Assembly (NCBI GenBank): GCA_020344415.1
Contig: CP070825.1
Span: 4,024,123 to 4,074,653 of the forward strand
Length of the DNA: 50,531 nt
Direction of reading: 5' to 3'
Source of the DNA: Candidatus Aminicenantota bacterium
Lineage (GTDB): Bacteria; Acidobacteriota; Aminicenantia; Aminicenantales; Aminicenantaceae
Part shown: piece by piece, positions 23,437-33,484 of the stretch
How the letters are laid out: each line of letters starts with the position of its first letter
How positions within the stretch are numbered: the first letter of the stretch is position 1
The notes under the pieces: model-generated
The model's input: the letters and a program-made list of their open reading frames with translations, nothing else
Database searches by the model: none
What the model was told of the DNA's origin: nothing
Program-made: the position numbers and the translations under genes

Positions 23437-24891
23437 TCAATAGGCCCCTTTGCCGAATAATATCGAAGAAAGAGTTGAAAAAAATATTTCAAGGTCTAAA
23501 AAAATGGATTGATGCTCAATATAATAAAGATCTAAGAAAAGCATTTCTTCAAATGACATCTTTGATCTTCCCAAAATCTGCCACAATCCTGTAATCCCTG
23601 GTTTGACAATCCCTCTTTGTTTTTGCCATTCAAGATAAATATCAAGTTCCTCAATCTTCTCAAAATCTTCGACAGGAAGAGGTCTAGGGCCAACGACAGA
23701 CATTTCACCTTTCAAAACGTTTATAAATTGAGGAAGTTCATCCAGGCTTAGTTTCCTGATTATTCTGCCACAAGGAGTAATTCTGGGATCTCCCTTAATT
23801 TTGAACAGGGCACCGTTCGACTCATTCTTGATCATTAAATCTTTCTTTAAGTCTTCAGCATTGCCATACATTGATCTGAATTTAAAACAAGTAAACTCAC
23901 ATCCTCCTTTATAGAGTGTTCGCTTCTGCTTAAAAAAAACCGGACCTTTAGAAGAAAGTTTTACGAAAAAACCAATGATAGTGCCCAACGATAATATAAT
24001 TGGGATCATGAATAAAACAAATAATATATCCAGAACCCTCTTGATACGGGAATTGAATTTCCAGTAGTATATTCTCCAACTATCGAACACCAATGAAATC
24101 CCAAGAACATCCCTGATTTTCGGATGGTTCAATATTCTATTAAATTGGGGTGACACAATCTTTAATTTGACGAAATTTTTATAGCAAATCTTATGCGCTT
24201 CTGTGAATTTATCTATATCTGCTGTTTCAGAGAGGGCATAAATGACATCTGGCTGATAGATTGGGATGAATTCATCAAGTCGGCTGATAGGCCCTATGAT
24301 AAAATTCTTCAAATTTTTGTTTGGTTGATTCTTTATGTTTCTTTCGTCTTGGACATATCCCAGGATTTGAAAATAAGATCCGAATGCCTCTTTAAGCATA
24401 AGGTAAAATTTCCATGCCAGGTCGTCTGTCCCGATTATGATTGTCCTAAAACCAATCCACCGCATCTTGGCCATTTTATTTTGTATTGTTCTTATTAAGA
24501 GATGAACGAGTTCAAATTGCAGCAACATTATTAGAAATGTCAATAGGATTAATTGGCTGGAATATCCCTGGCCTTTGATAATGAACAAGAAGGCCATAGT
24601 CAATATGGCTACAGACAGAACCAATTGCAGATAGTATAAACACAGACTTCGTGAAGACAGGTTATGCCTGGAACGATAAATGCCTAATCCAAAGCTGACT
24701 AGGAGAAATAAAAGATTAATAACAACCAGCGGTACGCTGTAGTCTTGGATATTCCTGAAATTTCCAAAGAGAAGCCAAAAACTGAAAAGAAAGGAAAAAT
24801 TCAAAAAAAACAAGTCGAGAAAGAATGAGACAAATGAATAGATCAATTCCCAGTTTCTTTTCAGAAATCCTTTTCTTCTTTGTTCTTGCAT
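23437..24891 (-). CDS. Polyprenyl-phosphate sugar-1-phosphate transferase
   Basis: 484 residues. Four to five N-terminal membrane helices, a central nucleotide-binding-like domain (RTIIIGTDDLAWKFYLML) and the C-terminal bacterial sugar transferase domain: KRVLDILFVLFMIP, FFKQKRTLYKGGCEFTCFKFRSM, RKLSLDELPQFINVLKGEM, VGPRPLP and KPGITGLWQI. It loads a sugar-1-phosphate onto undecaprenyl phosphate and so begins a glycan repeat. Being the last gene of the long minus-strand block, it may be transcribed with the genes before it. The sugar (glucose, galactose or other) is not decided by sequence. Confidence 0.92.
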   Translation of the reverse strand: MQEQRRKGFLKRNWELIYSFVSFFLDLFFLNFSFLFSFWLLFGNFRNIQDYSVPLVVINLLFLLVSFGLGIYRSRHNLSSRSLCLYYLQLVLSVAILTMAFLFIIKGQGYSSQLILLTFLIMLLQFELVHLLIRTIQNKMAKMRWIGFRTIIIGTDDLAWKFYLMLKEAFGSYFQILGYVQDERNIKNQPNKNLKNFIIGPISRLDEFIPIYQPDVIYALSETADIDKFTEAHKICYKNFVKLKIVSPQFNRILNHPKIRDVLGISLVFDSWRIYYWKFNSRIKRVLDILFVLFMIPIILSLGTIIGFFVKLSSKGPVFFKQKRTLYKGGCEFTCFKFRSMYGNAEDLKKDLMIKNESNGALFKIKGDPRITPCGRIIRKLSLDELPQFINVLKGEMSVVGPRPLPVEDFEKIEELDIYLEWQKQRGIVKPGITGLWQILGRSKMSFEEMLFLDLYYIEHQSIFLDLEIFFSTLSSILFGKGAY

Positions 24892-24993
24892 ACCTTTATT
24901 TCTTCTCCCCCTCGTGACAGATGGAAGAAAGCTTTTTGTGGATTAAGCTATATTTGTCCTTTTCAAGGAAGAGTTGAATCGGATCTTTTGAGT

Positions 24994-25716
24994 TCAGGTT
25001 TTATTAAGACTGATGCCTCGAATCCAAACATTTCTATCTCCATCCTTGACTACGACGTCATTAATGAAGGAAATTTGAAGTCTGACGGTCTCCTCTTCAC
25101 TAATGTGTACCATCATCTGGTATTTTTTATATTCACTGCTGAGTTCGACATATCGAATCCATTGGAGATCAAGATAATTTTGAATATTAATCATCTCGCA
25201 CTTAATCTTTATTTTAGAAAATTCCATTCTGTTTAGGCTAAGGTTTTCAACCGCTGTTCCTTTGGCCTGAAACTTAAAAAGGTATTTTCCTTTTTTCATT
25301 CTCAGATATGGAAGAGTTACATTCCCATTCTGATAGAGTGCAAGAGTCTGTGTTTTTGACCCAATTCCTTTTTGGATTCTTTTATTCCCGCCATCAATAT
25401 CAACCATATCCCGAGTAAAATTCATCGATTCATGAAAGTCTAAGGGCTGAACATTTTCAGACATTATCACTTTGGTTACAATGAATCTATTCAAAGGGAT
25501 TTTGAAGGCATGGAACAGGAAACCAATAAAGATTAAAACAAAGCTGGCTACAAACCACATTTGATCTGCTTTGATATTGAATATCTTCCCTCGGTGTCCT
25601 CTGCAATGTTTTAGGAATACAGCTCGACTTATATACACAACGATAACACCTGCTCCTAAAAACCAGAAAAAATAGCAGAGAAGAAGCAGCCAATTAACTT
25701 GAATTATTTCGTTCAT
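24994..25716 (-). CDS. Hypothetical membrane protein with extracellular beta domain
   Basis: 240 residues. Two membrane helices (about 7-29 and 53-73) with a basic loop between them, then a soluble domain of about 165 residues rich in beta strands (GNVTLPYLRMKKGKYLFKFQ, TVRLQISFINDVVV). This resembles carbohydrate-binding or jelly-roll folds but has no motif I can name. It lies between the sugar-phosphate transferase and an O-antigen-ligase-like gene, only five bases from the latter, so a role in glycan assembly is likely. No function is assigned. Confidence 0.6.
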   Translation of the reverse strand: MNEIIQVNWLLLLCYFFWFLGAGVIVVYISRAVFLKHCRGHRGKIFNIKADQMWFVASFVLIFIGFLFHAFKIPLNRFIVTKVIMSENVQPLDFHESMNFTRDMVDIDGGNKRIQKGIGSKTQTLALYQNGNVTLPYLRMKKGKYLFKFQAKGTAVENLSLNRMEFSKIKIKCEMINIQNYLDLQWIRYVELSSEYKKYQMMVHISEEETVRLQISFINDVVVKDGDRNVWIRGISLNKT

Positions 25717-25721
25717 CGTAT

Positions 25722-27050
25722 CTATCTCGTGCCCAATTCAGCTTCACGTTCCAGAGTATTATTATATATTGCCGTGATTAATCCGGCAGAAATCCAGAAA
25801 AAAACACCTACCTTAGACCCGAGACGAACCATATCAGTTAATTCGAAAATCAGATAGGCGATCTGTCCAGCGGCCAGTCCCAGTGAAATTTGACCATACC
25901 ATCTGGAAGCAGACGTTTTCCAAACTACCACTGCCATGTATCCAATGCCTATTAAAATAGCCATATAGGCAATAACTGCCGGCATCCCAATTTCGACAGC
26001 GAGATGAATAAATTTATTATGCGCATGAGATAATTCATATCTCATTTCTGGATGATATCGGAATTCATCGATTCCGATTCCCGAAAATGGGTGGGAAGCA
26101 ATAAGAGGTGTTGCGATGTCCCATATCTGAACCCGGAAATCAAATGTTTCCTCAGCACTCCTCACCATGAATCTCGTAGAGTCGAGCTTGCCAATGGAAT
26201 AAACAATAACCAAAGAAAAGAGGACGCTCACAACTGCAGAAGAGATGATAAAGATATTCTTTTTTCTTGATAGGGCTGCTAACATAACGGCACTGCCAAT
26301 GATTAAACCCAACCACGCTCCACGGCTTTGTGTTAAGACTAAAGTCAAGAAGCAGACGATCAGGCCAGCCCATAAAAACCACTTAAAAACATGACTATTG
26401 AGAATTTCATGCAATTCCTTTCGGTTTTTTAACACGCTGTATATCAAAACGAAAAATAAAGGAATGAACAGGATTAAAATCCCGCCGACTGCATTCGGAT
26501 GAATTCCCTCCCTTGCTCCGGGCAAGTTAAAATGGATAAAGGGGATTTTTTCTTTTAATTTAAAAAGGATATCAAAATGTTTGACGTTTAAGACGGACAT
26601 CCCGGTTATGCTTAACAGGGATAAGAGAAATCCGGCAATGAGATACGAAACTACCCCAGCTTTTATTAACCTATCCGTTTTTAAAAGGGCTATTAGGCCA
26701 TAGAAAAAGACAATAGAATATAATATCATCACAATTCTGGGAAGACTGTGGGAAAGGTCCGAAATCCAGATCGTGGAAACAAAAATGGAAATGAGAAGCA
26801 AGATTATAGGAAAATTCAAGATCGTATTTTCCAAGAATGTCTTTTTTAACAAACCTCTGAAGATAAGGATTAAGAAAATGACAATAAGGACAAAAATGTA
26901 ACTTTTTTGCATGAATAAAAGGAAGGGGGCGATAAAAACCAGGATGGCAATTTGAATCCAATCGATCAAATGATGCCTGGAATCTCTAAACGGACTCTTG
27001 ATTAACATCATCAATTGGCTAAACAGAGACACTTTCCTAAGTATTTTCAA
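25722..27050 (-). CDS. O-antigen ligase/polymerase-like membrane protein
   Basis: About 442 residues with ten or more helices and the large periplasmic loop of the Wzy_C/WaaL family (LTQSRGAWLGLIIG, then HPFSGIGIDEFRYHPE and SHAHNKFIHLAVEIG). It links glycan to lipid A, lipid or protein, or polymerises repeats, at the outer face of the inner membrane. The start is uncertain: a TTG at 27050 overlaps the epimerase stop by 14 bases, and a GTG at 27032 and ATGs at 27011/27008 are alternatives. A second gene of this type lies at 30139-31632. Confidence 0.85.
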   Translation of the reverse strand: MKILRKVSLFSQLMMLIKSPFRDSRHHLIDWIQIAILVFIAPFLLFMQKSYIFVLIVIFLILIFRGLLKKTFLENTILNFPIILLLISIFVSTIWISDLSHSLPRIVMILYSIVFFYGLIALLKTDRLIKAGVVSYLIAGFLLSLLSITGMSVLNVKHFDILFKLKEKIPFIHFNLPGAREGIHPNAVGGILILFIPLFFVLIYSVLKNRKELHEILNSHVFKWFLWAGLIVCFLTLVLTQSRGAWLGLIIGSAVMLAALSRKKNIFIISSAVVSVLFSLVIVYSIGKLDSTRFMVRSAEETFDFRVQIWDIATPLIASHPFSGIGIDEFRYHPEMRYELSHAHNKFIHLAVEIGMPAVIAYMAILIGIGYMAVVVWKTSASRWYGQISLGLAAGQIAYLIFELTDMVRLGSKVGVFFWISAGLITAIYNNTLEREAELGTR

Positions 27051-28095
27051 GTCTTTTCTTCCAAGATTGATAGATTTCCTCGAAAATGGATGGCAGGTTC
27101 TTAGTGATTGCCCAATTGGGAAAATCCTTTTGTATTTTACTCAGATCAGATATATAGCATATGTGATCCCCTTTCCTGTTTTGATCGAGATATTCGAAAA
27201 ACAATTTTTTGCTAGAAATGGATTCAATCAGGCTTATGGCTTCGAGAATAGAGACAGAATTTCCTCGGCCCCCTCCAAGATTATAGACAGCGGCGATCCC
27301 GGGCTTCTGGATGAATTCATAGATAAATTGGGCTACATCGTAGGAATGAATATTATCTCTGACCTGTTTTCCTTTATACCCGAAAACTTTGTATGCTGAA
27401 TTCTCAACATTGCATTTGATGAGATAACTTAAGAAACCATGCAGTTCAACAGCACTCTGATTCGGCCCGGTAACGCACCCACACCTGAGGCAGCAGGTAG
27501 GCATTCCAAAATAACGGCCGTATTCCTGGACCATAATATCAGCGGCCAGCTTCGACGCACCAAACACAGAGTGCAGGGAATGATCGACTGGAAAATTCTC
27601 ACAGATGCCCTGAAAATCCTTTTTATCGCGATAATCCCAGCGCGTATCCAGTTCTACAAGGGGAATGTGGTTCGGTCCGTCACCATAAACCTTGTTGGTC
27701 GATAAAAATACGAACGGAATATCCAGATTTGTCTGTCTGTTTGCCTCGAGAAGATTCAGGGTTCCTCCGGCATTGACGTCAAAATCATCAAAGGGCCTCT
27801 GGGCTGCTAGATCGTGGCTCGGCTGAGCAGATGCATGAATGACGGCTGTTGGTTTGACGTTTTTTACCAATTCCAGAATTCTCTTCCGGTCACGGACGTC
27901 ACAGTCGTGATGAAAGTAGGTCGGATACTGCTGTATGAGTCTTTCGTGAGCCCATCTTGTGTCACCCTGGAACCCGAAAAAATCGGCCCGCATGTTGTTA
28001 TCGATCCCGCAGACTTCCCACCCTCTTTGTGCAAAGAAAGAAACGAGTTCGCTTCCGATTAAACCGCTTGAACCTGTCAATAATATCCGTCGCAT
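27037..28095 (-). CDS. CDP-paratose 2-epimerase-like SDR
   Basis: 352-residue extended short-chain dehydrogenase: NAD-binding GSSGLIGS near the N-terminus, DVRDR, STNKVYGDG and GKQVRDNIHSYDVAQF. The stretch NNMRADFFGFQGDTRW is typical of CDP-paratose 2-epimerase (tyvelose epimerase) relatives. At the YxxxK position the protein has FGASK, with Phe instead of the catalytic Tyr; I recall this in this subgroup, so it need not mean loss of function. It probably makes or modifies a nucleotide sugar for the surface glycan. Confidence 0.82.
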   Translation of the reverse strand: MRRILLTGSSGLIGSELVSFFAQRGWEVCGIDNNMRADFFGFQGDTRWAHERLIQQYPTYFHHDCDVRDRKRILELVKNVKPTAVIHASAQPSHDLAAQRPFDDFDVNAGGTLNLLEANRQTNLDIPFVFLSTNKVYGDGPNHIPLVELDTRWDYRDKKDFQGICENFPVDHSLHSVFGASKLAADIMVQEYGRYFGMPTCCLRCGCVTGPNQSAVELHGFLSYLIKCNVENSAYKVFGYKGKQVRDNIHSYDVAQFIYEFIQKPGIAAVYNLGGGRGNSVSILEAISLIESISSKKLFFEYLDQNRKGDHICYISDLSKIQKDFPNWAITKNLPSIFEEIYQSWKKRLENT

Positions 28096-28108
28096 CTTAT
28101 GTTTTTCT

Positions 28109-28855
28109 CTATGATAATTTGTATTTGAGAAACAAATAGATGAAGTAGCTGTTTGTAAGCAGATATCGTTTCCATAAGCGGCGGGGTTCTTTTATTAAGC
28201 GATAGAACCACTGCAAACCGCAGTCTTGCATCCATTTGGGTGCTTGTTTTAATTTTCCGGCATGAAAATCAAAGGCTGCGCCCACTGCCATCATGACAGC
28301 ATTGATTTTTCCAAGGTGGTCTGCCACCCATACCTCTTGGCGCGGACTCCCCCTTCCCACCAGCACAATATGCGTTTTAGCAGCATTTATCCTTTTAATA
28401 TCTACTCTGTCTTCTTCAGCAGTTGCATCCCGGAACCGGTCTGCATGAATACCGCAAAGATTCACACAAGGGTAGTTTTTCCCGATAAAAGCAGATAGCG
28501 CATCTAGGGTCTTTTCCGTACTTCCGTAAAGATAAACATTAAGATTGCGCTTATCTGCCTTTTCCAGCACTCGCAGTGTCAAAGTAGGTCCATAGATACG
28601 GTCTTTCATTCTTACTTTATAAAAACTGTTTAGTGCCCAGCGCACGGGCTGGCCATCCGCCACTACCAGATCTATTTTCTTTACCCGCTCACCAATAGCT
28701 TTGTCTCTAACGGCTGTTACCAAGCCATGTGCTGCCAGGGCCGATACACCGAAACTCCTGTGCCGGGCTCCTTGTTCAACAATAATATCCGACGCCGAAT
28801 CATAATCCACAATGGCATAATAAACGCCGAATAAGTTCCGTTTTTCAAATTCCAT
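28109..28855 (-). CDS. WecG/TagA/CpsF-family glycosyltransferase
   Basis: 248 residues, full length for the family. Conserved features: VVADGQPVRWAL, RIYGPTL, ARV-like LVGRGSPRQEVWV, and the C-terminal VGAAFDFHAGKLKQAPKWMQ and GLQWFYRLIKEPRRLWKRYL. These enzymes add the second sugar (for example ManNAcA or ManNAc) to a lipid-linked first sugar, so it may act after the sugar-phosphate transferase at 23437-24891. Start at the ATG at 28855. Confidence 0.92.
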   Translation of the reverse strand: MEFEKRNLFGVYYAIVDYDSASDIIVEQGARHRSFGVSALAAHGLVTAVRDKAIGERVKKIDLVVADGQPVRWALNSFYKVRMKDRIYGPTLTLRVLEKADKRNLNVYLYGSTEKTLDALSAFIGKNYPCVNLCGIHADRFRDATAEEDRVDIKRINAAKTHIVLVGRGSPRQEVWVADHLGKINAVMMAVGAAFDFHAGKLKQAPKWMQDCGLQWFYRLIKEPRRLWKRYLLTNSYFIYLFLKYKLS

Positions 28856-28945
28856 TGGCAGCTTTAAATGAAAAAATCCTAAATCCGAAGCACGGCACTC
28901 GAGACAAATTCAAATTATCAAAACAAAAAAAGTACCGAAGTCTTT

Positions 28946-30139
28946 TTAAAGGCTTCCAATCAATCTTTCATATACTGTTTCCACTCGATTCGCTATGCGC
29001 TGCCAGGTGTATCTCTCCTCAACTTTCTTTTTCCCAGCAGCACCCATCTGGTTTGAAGTCTCTTCATTTTCCAATAGAAAAATAATTTTTTCTGCAATTT
29101 CTTTTGGCTCTTGAGCAACCAGGCAACCATCCACTTCGTCTGTGATGACCTCTGCAACGGGAGGAATACGACATCCGATTACGGGTTTATTAAAACACCA
29201 GGCCTCTACATAGACACCTCCAAAACTTTCCTGTTCAGAAGGCACACATAATAGGGAGCACGCAGCCAATGCATCGGTTTTTTCCTGGAGACTGAGTGTT
29301 CCCAATCGATGAATGCGCTTATCCGAAATGGCTTTAAACACTGCTTCTGATCGCCCCACCGCCGGGCCAATAAACACGAAATGAGTATCGGGTATTTTTT
29401 CCCACACAATTTTTCCTGCTTCCAGCAACTCTTTATACCCTTTGTGGGAATAGTGCTGTCCTAGGAAAAGTACCATAGGCTGATCAATGCTGTATTTTTG
29501 TAAAAATTGGTTTGGTTTTGCGCTGCTTTCCAACACCGGTCCATGCCCAATAACATGAATCCGCTCCTCTGTCACTCCCAGGTGAATCAGAACTTCTTTT
29601 TCCGCATGGGTCAAGGCCATAACTGCATCTGCCATCGTATAGAGCTTATTATAAGCCTTATACCTCCATCCCACCCAACGGGGATGATGCAGCGGGGTTA
29701 GCACAAAGGGGATATTGTATCGCCTCGCAACTTTGCAGGAAGCATAACTTAATCCTTCCCTGCCGATTCGCGCATTATGAACCAAATCGGCCTTCTGCGC
29801 ATACGTTAGCAGATGCCTCTCAACACATGAGGCAATCGCAGGCAGCGCCACCTGCATCATGGGATAATAAGCAAACACAAACGGAGCCATCACCAATTTT
29901 TCTAACCACGAAAACCCTGTACAGTGTACGTCAATACCATCAACGGTATAGTTTATATTCGTTGACGGCGCCAGCACTGTTGTACCCAACAACCAATCCG
30001 TACGATTACTTTCCCAAAGCGACAAAACCTGGATGCTGTGCCGACCCTTCAATTGCCGAGCCAAATGATGCTGGTGGATCTGGGCTCCGCCAATGGAAGG
30101 CGGATAGGTGGTAAGAGTATACAATAAGTTCTTGGTCAT
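28946..30139 (-). CDS. GT4-family glycosyltransferase
   Basis: 397 residues with a GT-B fold. N-terminal TTYPPSIGGAQIHQHHLARQL and C-terminal VPSEQESFGGVYVEAWCFNKPVIGCRIPPVAE, the E-x7-E nucleotide-sugar site of GT4 retaining transferases. The start is placed at the ATG at 30139, which overlaps the stop of the preceding gene (TAATG) and has AAAGGG nine bases before it; an ATG at 30148 is possible. The sugar is unknown. Confidence 0.9.
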   Translation of the reverse strand: MTKNLLYTLTTYPPSIGGAQIHQHHLARQLKGRHSIQVLSLWESNRTDWLLGTTVLAPSTNINYTVDGIDVHCTGFSWLEKLVMAPFVFAYYPMMQVALPAIASCVERHLLTYAQKADLVHNARIGREGLSYASCKVARRYNIPFVLTPLHHPRWVGWRYKAYNKLYTMADAVMALTHAEKEVLIHLGVTEERIHVIGHGPVLESSAKPNQFLQKYSIDQPMVLFLGQHYSHKGYKELLEAGKIVWEKIPDTHFVFIGPAVGRSEAVFKAISDKRIHRLGTLSLQEKTDALAACSLLCVPSEQESFGGVYVEAWCFNKPVIGCRIPPVAEVITDEVDGCLVAQEPKEIAEKIIFLLENEETSNQMGAAGKKKVEERYTWQRIANRVETVYERLIGSL

Positions 30140-31632
30140 TATTCGCATCCCTTTACATTCTTCGCTGCTGAATTTTCTGAATTGCGATCAACATAAATCA
30201 CTCCCAATACTGCCCCCAGCAATATCCATAAAAAAATCCCAGTTGTCGGTGATTCCAATAGATCAAAAAAGAAGGCCATACCGTGCCAATATACCAAACT
30301 AGCCAGACAGGCTATTAAAAATCTGCGGTTAAATGCTGATTTGCACTTTTTTAGATAACTTAATCCACAAAAAAAAATCCTGAAATTAAAAAAAAGGAAC
30401 AAGGCTAAACCCACCAGGCCCATTTTATAAATGACCGCCAATACATGGTTGTGGGCGGGAAGGATTCCCGTACTAGCCCCAATAGCTTTGAGCACGGATA
30501 ACCGTTTATTCCAAATCATATAATCAATCTGAGTCCCATACCCCCATCCAAGAATCGGACTTTTTCGAATTTCATCTATGGTTTGCTTCCAGATACTCAG
30601 CCGCCATTTGATATTGGCGGCCCGCATACTTTCGAGATTCGATTGGGCTATGGACATTATTTCTTCTTTCAAATCAGCAAGCTTCTCTTTATTGATGGCC
30701 AATTGGAAGTAATCGATAATAAACAAGGAGCCCGCCATCAACAAGAGAATAAGAAGGAGAATTTTAATCTCTTTCTTCAAAAGGATAGTCAAAAATATCC
30801 ATGCCACGATCATTCCCACCCAGCTAGCTCGAATTTCTGTCATTATAACAAACAACAAAGACAAGTGTATGAGTACTCCGATAACCGGTTTTATTTTCCG
30901 CTTAACAAAAGCGAAAAAACTCAACCCAAAAATAACAATCAACCCAAAATAGAGACTCAAATTAAACATTTTGGCTGTTCTCAAAAATCCTTTATAAGGA
31001 TATTTATAAGGATAAGAGCTGTGGTATATAAAGAAGAGTGTTAGCCCTGTATATAAAACAATAATAATACCGGGAATCAAAAAAGGTATAACCGATTTAA
31101 TCTTTGCCTGTTTTATGAGAAGGCTCAGGGTAATAAATAAAAAAGGCAAGTAATGACAAAATACGATATCCCTCAAAGCCAGGATACCGTTGCCAATAAC
31201 GCCGATAAATAAATACAGTGTACCCATCAAGAAATAGGCTACCAATACTATTGTCAATCCTCGAGGAAGGGGCAATCGCCATTCATCCCATAACTTCTTC
31301 AAGGATTTCCTCTCCAGCAGCAACAATCCCAGGGAACCGCCCAACATCATTTCCGTCACGTAAAGGGGAACATTTCCCAATGGTATCCCAATCAAAGAAA
31401 AAGCCCTTCCATAAGCAAAAGTGCCCAAAACTAGAAATAAAATAGGAATATCCGCCAGTTCGTAGATTCCTTCAACATAAAATGTAATCACCCATCCCAG
31501 CAGCAGCAAAATGGTAGCGACTATAAAGCCAACCTTCGGGAGCGAAACCAATGAGAAAAGCAAAAGGACGGCCGCCAACAACACTAATAGAGAGCCTTTT
31601 AAAACCGGGAAAGGTAACGCTATTTTATTCAT
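30139..31632 (-). CDS. Second O-antigen ligase/polymerase-like membrane protein
   Basis: 497 residues, about twelve helices, with Wzy_C-type loop features (MTEIRASWVGMIVAWI and SPILGWGYGTQIDYM, then PAHNHVLAVIYKMGLVG). It either polymerises repeats or ligates the glycan. Two such proteins in one locus may divide polymerase and ligase work; sequence alone does not tell which is which. The stop overlaps the start of the GT4 gene. Confidence 0.85.
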   Translation of the reverse strand: MNKIALPFPVLKGSLLVLLAAVLLLFSLVSLPKVGFIVATILLLLGWVITFYVEGIYELADIPILFLVLGTFAYGRAFSLIGIPLGNVPLYVTEMMLGGSLGLLLLERKSLKKLWDEWRLPLPRGLTIVLVAYFLMGTLYLFIGVIGNGILALRDIVFCHYLPFLFITLSLLIKQAKIKSVIPFLIPGIIIVLYTGLTLFFIYHSSYPYKYPYKGFLRTAKMFNLSLYFGLIVIFGLSFFAFVKRKIKPVIGVLIHLSLLFVIMTEIRASWVGMIVAWIFLTILLKKEIKILLLILLLMAGSLFIIDYFQLAINKEKLADLKEEIMSIAQSNLESMRAANIKWRLSIWKQTIDEIRKSPILGWGYGTQIDYMIWNKRLSVLKAIGASTGILPAHNHVLAVIYKMGLVGLALFLFFNFRIFFCGLSYLKKCKSAFNRRFLIACLASLVYWHGMAFFFDLLESPTTGIFLWILLGAVLGVIYVDRNSENSAAKNVKGCE

Positions 31633-31656
31633 CCTTCATCACTCATTTTTACTCTT

Positions 31657-33447
31657 TTAAAAATATCCCAAGCTTTTTAGCATTTCTTTCTCCTTTTCTG
31701 TTAAGGCTCTTTCAGGTTTGCTTCTGCCCATAATTTCTTTTATCTTTCTCAGGTAATGGTCTAAAAGCTCGTATATCTGTCTGTTCCCTTCCGCGGCAAC
31801 GGCTTCTGCAATCTGCTTTTTACTTTTAAATAAATCTTTTATCATTTCGATATCCGAATCCAGGTCGTACAATTCATCAGAGGATTTAAATTTTCTCAGG
31901 GTTTGTAATTCACCATAGATTTCTTTACTTTCAATTTCTTTGGTGGACTGGGTATAGCCTAAAAACTCCTTTCTTGGCAAAAAAGCATATTCCAAATTCG
32001 CAAATTTTGCTCCTTTTTTAAATCCGATAAAGGCGGTTAGCTGATCCGCTGCTGTTACAGGAAAAAATACTGTTACTGATTTTGTTTCATCATTAATATA
32101 GAAAGGCTCTAGCCATTTGCTTACATTGAGTTTGAAACCCACATAAACGCCATTGTTCTTTTCTATTTCAAATCTCAGGACTGCAAAATTCATCCCTTTT
32201 CCGTAGGTATAGGCATAAGGAAAAGTCATCCTAAGTTCATAGCAATCCTTTTCATCAAAATACTTTACCGTCACCCAGTTATTCGGAATACGTTTGAATC
32301 TACCTTCCCGCAGAATGCTTTTGCCGGTGAAGAACCAGGATTTATAAAAGAAATCAAAATTTAATATATAACTGTAAGGAAAAGAAATGAGTTGTAGAGA
32401 CCTAACTCGACGAAGATCTTCAACGATTAATTGCTCCCTGTTTCGAATTGCTGCCAATTTCCCACCGAGCTTTAAAATGGGAATCCCATCGACTGGCTTT
32501 TTATAATTCAAATTTGCCAATTTCAGCAATGTTACTCCAATATCCATGGTTGAGACCAATTCCTCAACAATTTTATTTTGGGGTATTTTAAAGCCATGAA
32601 AAATCAGGGGTACAAACGTGGTTTCCGAATAAAAATCCACGTGTTGGGCACCGAAACCATGTTCCCCCAACTGCTCACCATGATCCGCTGTAATACAGGT
32701 GATTAGTTTATCGGTCAATCCTTTTTTTTCCAGGAACCGGTACAACTTCTTAATATAATTATCAGTATAACGAACCTCTTTATCATACTGTATCCACTGC
32801 TTCTTTTTTCGGCTTAAAACAATGTCCTCTCTGTCGATGTAAGGATAATGAGGATCGAAATAGTGAACCCAGATAAAGAGGGGTTTGTTAAAGTGTTTAT
32901 CAAGATAATTTTCAACCTGCTCTATCAAGCTAATATTGACTGATTTTGCCACTCGCTGCCATTTTCCTACAAAATGTTTAGCTACTCCTTTCCAATCTTT
33001 AATGCCAGGGTCCCAATGATCTGAGAAAGAATCGAATCCCTGGGAAAAGTTGTATTTTCCTGACAGGTGTTTGACTGCAACTGCCCCGATAGTATAGTAG
33101 CTTTTATCTTTTAGGGCCTCTGCCAGGGTCTCAATCTCAGGGTTCAATACGGCGCTGTTATGCATAACCTGGTGTGTCAGGGGATGAAGGGAAGTCAAGA
33201 TGGACGCATGACTGGGGCTTGTCAACGGCAATGGAGTAACCGCATGTTTAAAGAGCACTCCCTCACTGGCCAACTGGTCAATAAAGGGTGAAGTATTTAA
33301 TGAATAACCGTAACATCCCAAGCGGTCCCTTCGCAGCGTATCAATAGTTATGAGAAGAATGTGCGGTTTCTTTGATCTGCGACACCCTGGTAGAACAAAA
33401 GAAATTACACAAATACAAATCAACAGCAGTATTTTTCTTTTGGTCAT
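31657..33447 (-). CDS. Sulfatase-like (alkaline phosphatase superfamily) lipoprotein
   Basis: 596 residues. Signal peptide with lipobox FVLPGC (lipid-modified C22). The catalytic domain has ITIDTLRRDRLGCYGY (metal site), TSPSHASILTSLHPLTH and ITADHGEQLGEHG. The nucleophile site lacks the C/S-x-P-x-R formylglycine motif and reads T-S-P-S-H, so Thr or Ser may act directly, as in LtaS-type and other non-sulfatase members. It could remove or transfer sulfate or phosphate groups on the glycan in the periplasm. The C-terminal 200 residues are less conserved. Start at 33447 with AGGGAG. Confidence 0.85.
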   Translation of the reverse strand: MTKRKILLLICICVISFVLPGCRRSKKPHILLITIDTLRRDRLGCYGYSLNTSPFIDQLASEGVLFKHAVTPLPLTSPSHASILTSLHPLTHQVMHNSAVLNPEIETLAEALKDKSYYTIGAVAVKHLSGKYNFSQGFDSFSDHWDPGIKDWKGVAKHFVGKWQRVAKSVNISLIEQVENYLDKHFNKPLFIWVHYFDPHYPYIDREDIVLSRKKKQWIQYDKEVRYTDNYIKKLYRFLEKKGLTDKLITCITADHGEQLGEHGFGAQHVDFYSETTFVPLIFHGFKIPQNKIVEELVSTMDIGVTLLKLANLNYKKPVDGIPILKLGGKLAAIRNREQLIVEDLRRVRSLQLISFPYSYILNFDFFYKSWFFTGKSILREGRFKRIPNNWVTVKYFDEKDCYELRMTFPYAYTYGKGMNFAVLRFEIEKNNGVYVGFKLNVSKWLEPFYINDETKSVTVFFPVTAADQLTAFIGFKKGAKFANLEYAFLPRKEFLGYTQSTKEIESKEIYGELQTLRKFKSSDELYDLDSDIEMIKDLFKSKKQIAEAVAAEGNRQIYELLDHYLRKIKEIMGRSKPERALTEKEKEMLKSLGYF

Positions 33448-33484
33448 TATGTTCTCCCTATTTACCTGGACGGAAGTTATCTGA

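Noticed and set aside
31657..33447. Classical formylglycine sulfatase
   Set aside because: The C/S-x-P-x-R motif is missing (T-S-P-S-H instead), so only the superfamily is called.
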